In this document: piece after piece, positions 42,203 to 50,690 of the stretch
Position numbering within the stretch: the stretch's first letter is position 1
Layout of the letters: the number at the start of each line of letters is the position of its first letter
DNA from: JANWYT01 sp034437555
Lineage (GTDB): Bacteria; Chloroflexota; Anaerolineae; Aggregatilineales; Phototrophicaceae
Length of the DNA stretch: 64,000 nt
Direction of reading: 5' to 3'
Assembly (NCBI GenBank): GCA_034437555.1
Contig: DAOTTQ010000037.1
Coordinates: forward strand, 287,875 to 351,874
Made by a program: the position numbers and the translations under genes
The notes under the pieces: model-generated
The model's input: only the letters and a program-made list of their open reading frames with translations
What the model was told of the DNA's origin: nothing
Database searches by the model: none

Positions 42203-43216
42203 CTAACGGCGGCGTATCGCTTCTGCCGCACTTTTTGCCATTTCAATGGCAGAGGGTTCAATAGTGCCTAAGAGAGCTGCACCACCCACAACCAAGAGCG
42301 TTACCGCCCCCATCACACACACATAACCCATTGCACGGCGTAAAATAGGGCTGTCTTGGGTGTAGTCGGTAAGTACATAGCGCAAGCCATTAAACCCGTG
42401 TATAGTGGCTAATGATAAAAGCGCGATGTCGTATAATTTCCATACCGTTACACCACCCACAAGGAAACTCCAACGATGCATCACAAATTCGGTTGCTGTG
42501 CCACTGACGTTAATCAAGTCTGTGCCTACAACCGTCTTGCCTGCCACCGTTAAATCAAACACGCCTTGCAAAATGTGAATCATTGCCAAGTGACCAAACA
42601 CCAATGGCACAATTAGCAAGCCCGATACGCGCATAAAAGACCACCAGAAGCGTTCTAAATTGCTACCTTGTGCTTTTGCGTCGCCCGCAGGCGTTTGTGG
42701 CTTGATAACAACCCCATACAAGCCCGACAAAACAACAGAAGCAATCACCGCAATCACCATGCCGACAACAAAGGGCAATTGCTCTACAATGGCTTCAATA
42801 GGGGACAAAACGTAGGGGTCGGTTTGATAATGCACCACCACATGATAGCCCATCGACAAGAACGTAGGCACAAGAATAACGGCAGTTGCACCTAGCACAA
42901 TGTAGGCAGCGCGTTCTTGGTATTTCCAAAGTTTGGGATTGTAGTCCATGACGACAATGCGAAGCCCATTGAGCGCGTGATAAACCACAGCAAACACCAA
43001 ACCAAACTCACCTAATGTAAAGAGAGGAGACTGATAAACCGCAATGGCTTTTTCATAAAGTTCTGGGTAAAACACAGACCAAGAGGTGTCTACTACATGC
43101 AGGATCAAGAAAAAAACGACCCCCAAACCAGTTAGGCGGTGTAAAACCCAGCTCCACTGACCAATAGCCCCACGATAGCGCAGGGTTTCACGTAATGTAA
43201 GAATAAGCGATGCCAA
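42203..43216 (-). CDS. sdhC: Fused SdhC-SdhD membrane anchor of succinate dehydrogenase
   Basis: About 337 residues, twice the size of a single anchor. The first half has the SdhC pattern HRLTGLGVVFFLILHVVDTSW and HALNGLRIVV; the second half repeats it as RVSGLLIVPLVFGHLAMIHIL and HGFNGLRYVL. There are about nine helices in all. The His residues of the helices are candidate haem ligands. So one chain would bind haem(s) and quinone. The start is TTG: the one at 43216 has GAAAGG at 9-nt spacing, and another TTG lies three codons upstream. Confidence 0.88.
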   Translation of the reverse strand: MASLILTLRETLRYRGAIGQWSWVLHRLTGLGVVFFLILHVVDTSWSVFYPELYEKAIAVYQSPLFTLGEFGLVFAVVYHALNGLRIVVMDYNPKLWKYQERAAYIVLGATAVILVPTFLSMGYHVVVHYQTDPYVLSPIEAIVEQLPFVVGMVIAVIASVVLSGLYGVVIKPQTPAGDAKAQGSNLERFWWSFMRVSGLLIVPLVFGHLAMIHILQGVFDLTVAGKTVVGTDLINVSGTATEFVMHRWSFLVGGVTVWKLYDIALLSLATIHGFNGLRYVLTDYTQDSPILRRAMGYVCVMGAVTLLVVGGAALLGTIEPSAIEMAKSAAEAIRRR

Positions 43217-43374
43217 CTTAAACAACCTTTCACTGCTTATTTGATGGTTGGAAAAAACAATTTAACCTACGTAGTGAATTCTTTTTTATCTTGTGAATTA
43301 TACCACATACAAAGTCAATTCGTCACGGCTTTAACACAAAGTTTAAGACCACTCCTACGCAGGTTTTTATAAGA

Positions 43375-45324
43375 TTATCGTGAGCTTCGTACCCATTCTG
43401 GCAATAGCAACAATTGAATCAGGCTATTGAGTACCACAATCACGGTACTGCCCTCATGTGCCAGCACACCCACAGGCAAGGGCAATTGAATTAAGAACGC
43501 CCCCGCTACCAAAAACATAATCACCAACAATGCAAACGTGATGTTTTGCCACACCACGCGCCTTGTGCGCTTTGCTAAAGCAATCGCGTTCACAATGCGG
43601 TCAATACTATCGCCCATCAGTACCACATCGGCAGTTTCCATTGCCACATCACTGCCTGCGCCCCCCATCGCAATACCAACCGTGGCGGTAGCCAGTGCGG
43701 GCGCATCGTTAATGCCGTCCCCCACCATGCCTACACTGCCAAACTCTTTGATTAGCTCTTGGATGGCGGTGACTTTGTCCTCTGGCATTAGGCTGGCTTT
43801 GAAGCGTTTAATCCCTAATTGGTCGGCAATTGTTTTGGCAACGCGCTCATTATCGCCCGTAAACATTGCCACACTTACGCCGATGTCGCTCAACTGCTGA
43901 ATGAGGGCTTTACTGGTGCTACGTAGGGGGTCTGACAGGGCAAGCAAGCCCACCCATTGACCATTACGCAGTACGCCCATCGTAGTTTTACCCTGTGATG
44001 AAAACGTTTCAAAGGCTTCGCTTAAGGTTTCGGGCAAGGGGGTAACGCTTATGAGGTACGAAACACTGCCTAAGAGAATCGTTGCGCCCGCATACGTTGC
44101 CTGAATCCCGCGCCCCACTAAGGCTTCAAAACCTTCTATATCGCCCATCGTTGCGCCAACCTCTTTGGCTTTTGCGACGATGGCGCGTGCCAAAGGATGC
44201 TCACTTCGGGCTTCTACACTGCCCGCAATGCTCAATAGCTCGGTTTCACTCACATCAAGCGGAATCATGTCGGTAACAGTAGGCTTGCCAATGGTGAGGG
44301 TGCCTGTTTTATCAAAGGCGATGGCTTTTAGGGTTGCCAGGTGCTCCAAGTACGCGCCCCCTTTTAGCAATACACCCATCCGCGCCGAAGAAGCAATTGC
44401 GCTAATGTACGCCGATGGCACGCTGATAATGAGCGCACAGGGCGAAGCCACCGTCATAAAGACCATTGCCAAATAGAAATTATCTTGAAAGTTTGCGCCC
44501 AGTAGCAACGGGGGCAATGTAATCAAAAGCCCTGTCGCCAAAATAATCAGCGTGGCGTAAATTTGTTCAAAGCGGTCTAAGAAGCGTTCCGTAGGGGCTT
44601 TGGTATCTTGGGCTTCTTCTACCATTTGAATAATGCGGGCAAGCGTGGTTTGCTTAGCGGTTTTGGTGGGCTGAATATCTAGGATGCCCTGCTTATTTAG
44701 TGTGCCAGCAAAAACAATGTCGCCCACACCTTTATCTACGGGTAAGGATTCGCCCGTAATCGGGGATTCATCAATGGCAGATTGCCCACTTAACACCACA
44801 CCATCCACAGCAATGCGTTCACCGGGCTTCACCAATAGCACATCTTCTAGCTGAATGTCGCTAAACGGGATGTTAATCACAGCATCCCTGCGCCGCACTT
44901 GTGCGGTTTCGGGATACAGCTTAAATAAGCTTTGAATGGCTTGTCGGCTACGACCAATGGCATAATCCTGAAGCACATTAGACAACGAAAACAAGAACAG
45001 CAACAACGCGCCCTCTAGCCATTGTCCAATGCTTGCCGCGCCAATTGCCGCCAATACCATTAGCATATCCACGTCTATTTTGCGCTCTTTAACAAGGCTG
45101 ATGATGGCTGTTTTTGCGCCAAACAAGCCCCCTGCGATATAAGCGGTAACGGCAATCACGCCCATTACACCGCCTGACCATTCAGCACGTCCACCTACTG
45201 TTCCCAATGCTAATGCAATTGCCGTAACAACCACAAAATAGGGTTGTAGCCACGCCAAACTAAGCCCTTTGGCGGGTTTTTCTGGGGGTGATGCCTGTTT
45301 TTGAGAAAGTGTTTGTGTTGTCAT
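43375..45324 (-). CDS. P1B-4-type metal-transporting ATPase (CoaT/CtpD-like)
   Basis: 649 residues, without an N-terminal metal-binding domain. TGES at 190-193, the membrane metal site SPC at 294-296 (not CPC), phosphorylation site DKTGT at 338-342, SEHPLA, MVGDGINDAPAL, and HEGSTVIVVLNSL near the end. SPC together with HEG(G/S)T marks the P1B-4 group, which exports Co2+, Fe2+ or similar ions. About six to eight helices. The upstream region holds AT-rich text (AATTATCATTTTG) slightly like a Fur-type box, too weak to call. Confidence 0.9.
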   Translation of the reverse strand: MTTQTLSQKQASPPEKPAKGLSLAWLQPYFVVVTAIALALGTVGGRAEWSGGVMGVIAVTAYIAGGLFGAKTAIISLVKERKIDVDMLMVLAAIGAASIGQWLEGALLLFLFSLSNVLQDYAIGRSRQAIQSLFKLYPETAQVRRRDAVINIPFSDIQLEDVLLVKPGERIAVDGVVLSGQSAIDESPITGESLPVDKGVGDIVFAGTLNKQGILDIQPTKTAKQTTLARIIQMVEEAQDTKAPTERFLDRFEQIYATLIILATGLLITLPPLLLGANFQDNFYLAMVFMTVASPCALIISVPSAYISAIASSARMGVLLKGGAYLEHLATLKAIAFDKTGTLTIGKPTVTDMIPLDVSETELLSIAGSVEARSEHPLARAIVAKAKEVGATMGDIEGFEALVGRGIQATYAGATILLGSVSYLISVTPLPETLSEAFETFSSQGKTTMGVLRNGQWVGLLALSDPLRSTSKALIQQLSDIGVSVAMFTGDNERVAKTIADQLGIKRFKASLMPEDKVTAIQELIKEFGSVGMVGDGINDAPALATATVGIAMGGAGSDVAMETADVVLMGDSIDRIVNAIALAKRTRRVVWQNITFALLVIMFLVAGAFLIQLPLPVGVLAHEGSTVIVVLNSLIQLLLLPEWVRSSR

Positions 45325-45555
45325 GTTTTTTATCCTAAGGTATTACACTTAATTATCATTTTGTATATTTATATTTTAACCGATGTAAAATAAAAACACA
45401 ACTGACGTTTATCATGGTTTGTTAGTGGCTAATTTTATGAAATAGGCTCATAATGGGCGTGTACTACCCGTAATTAGCATTTCATGCTATCATAATTACC
45501 ATGAGCAAACGCCTAAATCAAACGGCACGCCATCGCAACAGGAGAGGATGTGTTC

Positions 45556-45957
45556 ATGCAGCCGCAACAATTTCGCAGCCAACGGTTGGAAGAAGAGCTT
45601 AAAAAACTCCACGCTTTTGTGGAAGGCGTGAAGGCAACAGTCATTGTGAATATTGACGGCTTGCTCGTCGCAAGCTATCCCGCCACAGATGATGAAGGAT
45701 ATGATAATCCCACCGGTAGCCCGCAAGTCGCGGCAATGTCCGCAACGCTCATTGGTCTTGCAGAAAAGACGCTAAAACGCCTTGAACAAGGCTCGCTAGA
45801 ACGCCTCCTTATGGAAGGTGAAGAAGGAACAATGGTTGTTTACCCTGCTGGACGCGCTGCTGTTGCCGTACTAGTTGTTAAAACAGCACACATGGGACAT
45901 GTTCTTTATGCCACCAAGCAAGCCGCTTATCAAATCGAAACCATTCTATCCACCTAA
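45556..45957 (+). CDS. Roadblock/LC7-domain protein
   Basis: 133 residues covering one roadblock/LC7 domain: LHAFVEGVKATVIVNIDGLLVASYPATD opening, AAMSATLIGLAEKTLKRLEQG helix, and the last beta sheet AAVAVLVVKTAHMGHVL. Bacterial members often regulate small Ras-like GTPases (MglB with MglA); no GTPase gene is nearby. AGGAGAGG lies 8 nt before ATG 45556, so this start is better than GTG 45550. It ends 21 bp before the VWA gene. Confidence 0.86.
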   Translation: MQPQQFRSQRLEEELKKLHAFVEGVKATVIVNIDGLLVASYPATDDEGYDNPTGSPQVAAMSATLIGLAEKTLKRLEQGSLERLLMEGEEGTMVVYPAGRAAVAVLVVKTAHMGHVLYATKQAAYQIETILST

Positions 45958-45978
45958 GGCAGACTGGCGTTTAACACC

Positions 45979-48651
45979 GTGTCATTCGGTTTTCCTGCCA
46001 TTCTCATCCTTGCCTTGTTTCTATTACCCGTTGTTGTGTGGGTGGCAAAACCACGCCATTTACGCCAACGGGTAAGTGTTTTTTTACGTGGGGTAATCGT
46101 TTTTGTGCTAGTTCTAGCACTGGCACAGCCCGAAATCAGCCAGCCTACACGTCGTCTCTCTGTGATTTTTGTGCTAGATGCCTCTGATAGCATGGGCAAA
46201 GATGCCCTCAATAACCAGCTAAACACCATCGAAACCACCCTCACCACCAAAGCTCCTCTAGACGAGTGGGGCGTGATTGTTTTTGGTGCGAATAGTGTCA
46301 TAGAGCAATCCCTTAGCAGTCGCCCAAACGCGCTTCCTTTGCGCAGCCAAATTATGAGCAACCAAACCAACATCGCCGATGCCCTGAATAAAGCCCTTGC
46401 GCTCTTGCCCTCTAACACCGTAGGGCGCATTGTGTTGATGAGCGATGGGCAAGAAACCCAACGCTTTGCCGAAGAAGTGGCACGCAGGGCGCAATCGGTG
46501 AATGTGGAAATTTACACCGTTCCCTATGCGCCCCCACGCCCTACAGACGCACGCATTAGCGCACTCAATTTGCCCTCACAGGTTGCCCCCAACCAACCTT
46601 TTGACCTTACCCTAGAAGTAATGAGTGACGTTGCCACTTCGGCAACCCTACTTTTATACTCACAGGGGCAATTACTTAGTGAAAGCACCCTGACACTGGG
46701 TGAAGGCGCAAATCGCTTCGTTTTAGAGCAACAATTAGAAGGCGCGGGCTTATTTGCCTATACCGCCGAAATCATCGTGCCAAACGATGCCTTTGAGCAA
46801 AACAACGCCCTGTCTGCCGTTACACAGGTCACCGGCAGTTTAGGGCTATTGGTGGTAGCGGATGATGCCCGTGAAATTGAAGCCCTGTTGCCTATTTTAG
46901 AAAACACAGGCTTTGAAGTGACAGTCAGCACCAGTGCGCGAATGCCCTCTGACGCACTAGCACTGTCGGCGTATGAGGCGGTAGTCATTGCCAATATACC
47001 CGCGACATCCCTTACACAACGCCAGCAAGACACCCTAGAAATCTATGTACGCGATACAGGGGGAGGGCTGGTGTTTATTGGGGGCGATAAAAGCTATGGC
47101 GTGGGGGGCTATGCCAAAACCACCCTAGAACGCCTTTTGCCGCTTGAAGTCACCATCAAGGACGACCAACGCCTACCCCAATTGACGATTGCCTATCTCA
47201 TCGACACTTCTGGCAGTATGCAAGCGTCTGCAGATGGCATTAACAGCTATTTGCAATTAGGGCAACAAGCCCTTCTTTTGTCATTAGATGTGCTACAGCC
47301 CACAGACCGCGTTGCCATTGCCAACTTTGATAGTAATGGAAAATGGATTGCCCGCTTCCAAAATATCGAACAAAAGTCCGTCCTTTCAGAAGCCGTTGCC
47401 AGCCTACAAGGGGGCGGTGGTACAGATATTTTGGCGGGGCTGCGCCTTATTGAAAGCGAAATTTACAATGAGCCATCGCCCCGTAAGCACCTCATCTTAT
47501 TTACAGATGGGGGTTCATCGGCGTTTCAATTGGTAGACACCGCCGAGAGGCTGTATCAAACGGGCGAAGTGACGCTTTCGGTGGTGGCATTAGGCGCAAA
47601 CCCGCCCGTTTTTCTAGAGCAAATGGCAGAAGTTGCCGATGGCAACTATCATCGCATTCTGGATGCTAATCAAATCCCGCGCATTTTTGCCCAAGAAGCG
47701 GTATTGGCTTCGCGCTCTTACCTCATCGAAGAAACCTTTACGCCTGTTTTAAGCGCGTTTAGCCCCATCATGGATGGCATTAACGCCCTGCCTACGCTAG
47801 CAGGCTATGTTGCCACCTCACCCAAAGAAGGAGCACAAATTATTCTGCGTGGCACAGAACCTTACCAAGACCCTATTTTGGCATCGTGGCAAGTGGGACT
47901 AGGGCGCGTGGTGGCATTTACTAGTGATGCCAGCGCACGTTGGGGGGCAGAGTGGGCGAACTGGACAGACTTTGGTAAATTTTGGGGGCAAGCCATTTCT
48001 TGGGCAGTGCTAGAGCGCAATAGCGATGCGTTTGACGTGCGATTTGAGCGTGTGGGCGACACCGTGCGCGTTACCCTAGATGCCCTTGAAGAGGACGGCA
48101 CATTCTTAAACGGCTTATCACTCGCGGGGTCAGTTAGTTCACCAACGGGGCGCGAAGGACAAAGTTTGGGCTTTGCACAAACCTCTATCGGGCAATACGA
48201 AGCCACTTTTACGCCATCAGAAACGGGTGCGTATGGTATTACCGTAGTGGGGCAAGATGAAAGTGGGCGCGAATTTGCGCTTCGTAAGGGGTGGGTCAAC
48301 AACTATAGCGATGAATACGCCCAAGACACCCCAAACACCCGCCTATTAGACCGCTTGGCAGAACTTACGGGTGGTGTGGAAGCGAGTGAGAATCTGCCCT
48401 TAGTCTTTGCGCCCCCTGATGTGCCAAACGTTGCCAGTACACCCATCTGGGAGGGTTTACTATGGCTGGCATGCTTGCTGTGGGTAATCGATATTGCGGT
48501 GCGCCGTCTTATCATCAGCGCCAGCGACCTTGCACGTTTACGCGCATGGCTAACCCTCAAACGCCCTCAATCCAGCGACACACGCCTAGATAGCCTCTTG
48601 AACGCTAAAGCCCGCGCTACCACCACAAAAAAGAGGGATGATTCACTATAG
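45979..48651 (+). CDS. Membrane protein with two VWA domains (BatA/GATase1-like architecture)
   Basis: 890 residues. Helices at about 5-22 and 35-52, then a first VWA domain with MIDAS pattern VFVLDASDSMGK. A beta-rich part follows, then a class-I glutamine-amidotransferase-like segment (GGGLVFIGGDKSYGVGGY), then a second VWA with LIDTSGSMQ and LFTDGGSS. The C-terminus has a beta domain and a last membrane helix (about 825-845). Start is GTG 45979 with no strong ribosome binding site. Such proteins are common and mostly uncharacterised; possible roles are adhesion or metal-dependent complex assembly. Confidence 0.82.
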   Translation: MSFGFPAILILALFLLPVVVWVAKPRHLRQRVSVFLRGVIVFVLVLALAQPEISQPTRRLSVIFVLDASDSMGKDALNNQLNTIETTLTTKAPLDEWGVIVFGANSVIEQSLSSRPNALPLRSQIMSNQTNIADALNKALALLPSNTVGRIVLMSDGQETQRFAEEVARRAQSVNVEIYTVPYAPPRPTDARISALNLPSQVAPNQPFDLTLEVMSDVATSATLLLYSQGQLLSESTLTLGEGANRFVLEQQLEGAGLFAYTAEIIVPNDAFEQNNALSAVTQVTGSLGLLVVADDAREIEALLPILENTGFEVTVSTSARMPSDALALSAYEAVVIANIPATSLTQRQQDTLEIYVRDTGGGLVFIGGDKSYGVGGYAKTTLERLLPLEVTIKDDQRLPQLTIAYLIDTSGSMQASADGINSYLQLGQQALLLSLDVLQPTDRVAIANFDSNGKWIARFQNIEQKSVLSEAVASLQGGGGTDILAGLRLIESEIYNEPSPRKHLILFTDGGSSAFQLVDTAERLYQTGEVTLSVVALGANPPVFLEQMAEVADGNYHRILDANQIPRIFAQEAVLASRSYLIEETFTPVLSAFSPIMDGINALPTLAGYVATSPKEGAQIILRGTEPYQDPILASWQVGLGRVVAFTSDASARWGAEWANWTDFGKFWGQAISWAVLERNSDAFDVRFERVGDTVRVTLDALEEDGTFLNGLSLAGSVSSPTGREGQSLGFAQTSIGQYEATFTPSETGAYGITVVGQDESGREFALRKGWVNNYSDEYAQDTPNTRLLDRLAELTGGVEASENLPLVFAPPDVPNVASTPIWEGLLWLACLLWVIDIAVRRLIISASDLARLRAWLTLKRPQSSDTRLDSLLNAKARATTTKKRDDSL

Positions 48652-48665
48652 AATTATCCCTCTTT
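48630..48665 (-). terminator. Terminator of the 80-residue gene, embedded in the end of the VWA gene
   Basis: AAAGAGGGAT/ATCCCTCTTT arms. On the minus strand the stem is followed by TTTTTTGTGG. Half of it lies inside the last codons of the VWA gene. Confidence 0.65.
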
Positions 48666-48685
48666 CCCGATGAAAAACTGCTTTT

Positions 48686-48928
48686 TTAGTCGTCTTGCTC
48701 GTCATACTCAATGGGAAACGCCGCAGAAACATCGGCTGTGCGAATGAGGAACGGAATTTCATCCTTTGCCATAATCATCACCAATGCACCATTGGCTGTT
48801 AAAACATCTTGTACAGCGCGCTTTGCTTGCTTTGTGTTGGCAAATTCAACATCCACGTAGGACGATTCTTCGGCTTGTAAGTCCATGACGAAGCGAATGA
48901 CGACAGGCTTCTGAGTTTTCTCACTCAT
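48686..48928 (-). CDS. Small conserved-looking protein of unknown function
   Basis: 80 residues, no signal peptide or membrane helix. Pattern of beta-alpha-beta type: VVIRFVMDLQAEESSYVDVEFANTKQ... then ALVMIMAKDEIPFLIRTADV. Acidic C-terminus (DEQDD). AGGAGTT-like text before the ATG supports translation, and a terminator follows. No family recognised. Confidence 0.65.
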   Translation of the reverse strand: MSEKTQKPVVIRFVMDLQAEESSYVDVEFANTKQAKRAVQDVLTANGALVMIMAKDEIPFLIRTADVSAAFPIEYDEQDD

Positions 48929-49150
48929 GACACTAACTCCTTTAGGGTAAATAGGGTAAAGTTTTTAGAACTTTCAAATTTACCCCGCATTTGTTGTGCT
49001 TTGTTAAAGTACAGGTTAATTTTTATAGTGAACGTATTGTATTTCTTTTTTTATTTCTACTTTAAGGATGCTTAACCTAATCTTTACATTTCTCATTACA
49101 ATCGTTAAAATGAAGGAATCGAATGACATAGAATCTTTAAGAGAAACCCG
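48929..49150. other. 222-bp AT-rich intergenic region
   Basis: Divides the small minus-strand gene from the divergent Lys-rich protein gene. It is AT-rich and should hold both promoters, but no clear -35/-10 pair, repeat or RNA was recognised. Confidence 0.4.
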
Positions 49151-49654
49151 ATGAGCGAAGACCCAAAAACCACTTCTAAAGCCAATACCACCCCCACTCC
49201 CACACCAAAAGCGCGTGTAATACGCACCATAAAGCCCGCGCTAAAAGATGCGGCGAACACACCCTCACAACCTATCGGCAAGAGTGTTAGCCCTGCGGCA
49301 GAATCCACAGAAGAAAAACCTATTGTTGACAAACATAAAGTTGTAGGTCAGACCAAATCGGTTGCACCCGTCGCTGAGACAGTTAAAGAAGTTGTTTCAC
49401 CTGTAGTAGCTTCTGCCAAAGACGACAAGACCGCTAAAAAAGAAGCCAACGAAGAAGCCCAAATAGTATTGAAAGCAGAAAAAGACATGAAAAAAGCAGA
49501 AAAGCAAGCAGAAGAAGACGCGAAGAAACTACTAAAGAAAGACGACAAGAAAGACGACAAGAAAGACGACAAGAAAGATAGCAAGAAAGACAGCAAAAAA
49601 GACGAGAAGAAAGAGAGCAAAAAAGATAGCAAGAAAAGCGCGAAGAAGAAGTAA
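49151..49654 (+). CDS. Lysine-rich intrinsically disordered protein
   Basis: 167 residues. A Thr/Pro/Lys N-terminal part, then an Ala/Glu/Lys helix (about 95-128), then a simple tail of K-K-D-D/K-K-D-S repeats ending KKSAKKK. The tail DNA is a purine-only microsatellite-like run (AAGAAAGAC units). Similar Lys-rich tails occur in histone-H1-like or ribosome- and DNA-binding proteins, but no domain is present to fix this. A clear terminator follows, which supports a real gene. Confidence 0.6.
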   Translation: MSEDPKTTSKANTTPTPTPKARVIRTIKPALKDAANTPSQPIGKSVSPAAESTEEKPIVDKHKVVGQTKSVAPVAETVKEVVSPVVASAKDDKTAKKEANEEAQIVLKAEKDMKKAEKQAEEDAKKLLKKDDKKDDKKDDKKDSKKDSKKDEKKESKKDSKKSAKKK

Positions 49655-49685
49655 GCAACAAACCTTCTGTCATAACCACGAAGAA

Positions 49686-49727
49686 AATAGGGGTGTGAGC
49701 AAAATAGCTTATACCCCTATTGTTTTA
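49686..49727. terminator. Terminator between convergent genes
   Basis: AATAGGGGT/ACCCCTATT perfect 9-bp arms followed by GTTTTATT on the plus strand and by TTTTCTT on the minus strand. Confidence 0.8.
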
Positions 49728-49752
49728 TTCGGGAATGCTGTAAAAAATCGTG

Positions 49753-50547
49753 TTATTCAGCAGGAGCTGCGGGGGCATTCAGTGTTACGCCCGGCACTTG
49801 TAGCGTTACATAGTACACGCCAAAACGGTCGTCAAACTCCACTTCGGCGGGGTCTTCTACAATATAAGCCCACAACGCCTTAACTAAATTACCCTCTATC
49901 CAGCGTGTACTGCTTTCTAGAGCCAGTGTGCTAAAGTTAAAGCCGGCTGCTTCACTATCCCAATACACTGTAGGCAAATCACGCGTGGGGTCAGAGGGCA
50001 ACGCCCCAATCCAAGCCCCTTCTGGTACAAAAACGCGCGGTGTTTTGGCTAAGGCACGGCACGCTTCAAGCACTGTGGTGTACAAATTGCCGTCCCATCC
50101 CCCAAAGCTATCGGTAACATGCTTAAGTCCACTTACCTCAAGAATAATTTGTTCGTACACAGGGGTTATACTTTGGGGTAACTGTAACGGAAAGCCTTCT
50201 TCAAACGTGAATAAAAGAACGTCTATCGTTAAAAAGCTCACAAAATCTTGAATGGCTAAATCGGGCAAAAAGTCGAATAAGACTTGCACACCATTGCCTC
50301 CAGAAGTTGTCCATACCACGCGCCCGTCGCCATAAATTGTGCAATCCGGGATATGGTTTGCCAGTCCGCCTTGTGTGCGTTCTCCGCCTACTACATCCGC
50401 CCTAAACACCACATGGAGCGGGCCACGTTCCCATATAATGGGGCTAACAGGGGTAGAAAGTTCAGTTTCTTGGGGGGCTTCCCCACCGCATGCCGCTAAG
50501 GACACTGCTAAAAATGCCATCATGAACAAAACACGCCAAGAGTTCAT
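49753..50547 (-). CDS. Putative lipoprotein
   Basis: 264 residues. A signal peptide with lipobox LAAC (MMAFLAVSLAACGGE) marks a lipid-anchored protein. The mature part is beta-rich (IWERGPLHVVFRADVVGGER... IYGDGRVVWTT) with no recognised enzyme motif. The gene is divergent from radA and converges with the Lys-rich protein gene. Function unknown. Confidence 0.78.
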   Translation of the reverse strand: MNSWRVLFMMAFLAVSLAACGGEAPQETELSTPVSPIIWERGPLHVVFRADVVGGERTQGGLANHIPDCTIYGDGRVVWTTSGGNGVQVLFDFLPDLAIQDFVSFLTIDVLLFTFEEGFPLQLPQSITPVYEQIILEVSGLKHVTDSFGGWDGNLYTTVLEACRALAKTPRVFVPEGAWIGALPSDPTRDLPTVYWDSEAAGFNFSTLALESSTRWIEGNLVKALWAYIVEDPAEVEFDDRFGVYYVTLQVPGVTLNAPAAPAE

Positions 50548-50614
50548 TCGCTATCCTTTAGGTAATGCTTGGTCTGCTAACGCCTAGTATAAACCAAACT
50601 GCGTGGTTATGCCG

Positions 50615-50644
50615 TTGCAGTTTAGGGGGGTTTTGCGCTAAAAT
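50615..50644 (+). promoter_or_regulatory. Likely radA promoter
   Basis: -35 TTGCAG, an 18-bp spacer and -10 TAAAAT, about 47 bp before the radA ATG. Confidence 0.4.
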
Positions 50645-50690
50645 CAAAACAATTGAGAACAAACGTTCATTATCAGAACAGGCGAACAGC

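Noticed and set aside
45340..45365. Fur-like box upstream of the metal ATPase
   Set aside because: AATTATCATTTTG matches only part of the consensus and is within generally AT-rich DNA.
45475..45489. TAGCAT/ATGCTA repeat upstream of the roadblock gene
   Set aside because: Only 6-bp arms in AT-rich text; not enough to call an operator.
49348..49632. Leu/Ser-rich minus-strand frame over the Lys-rich gene
   Set aside because: Simple reverse reading of the AAGAAAGAC repeat; the plus strand has the better start and the terminator.
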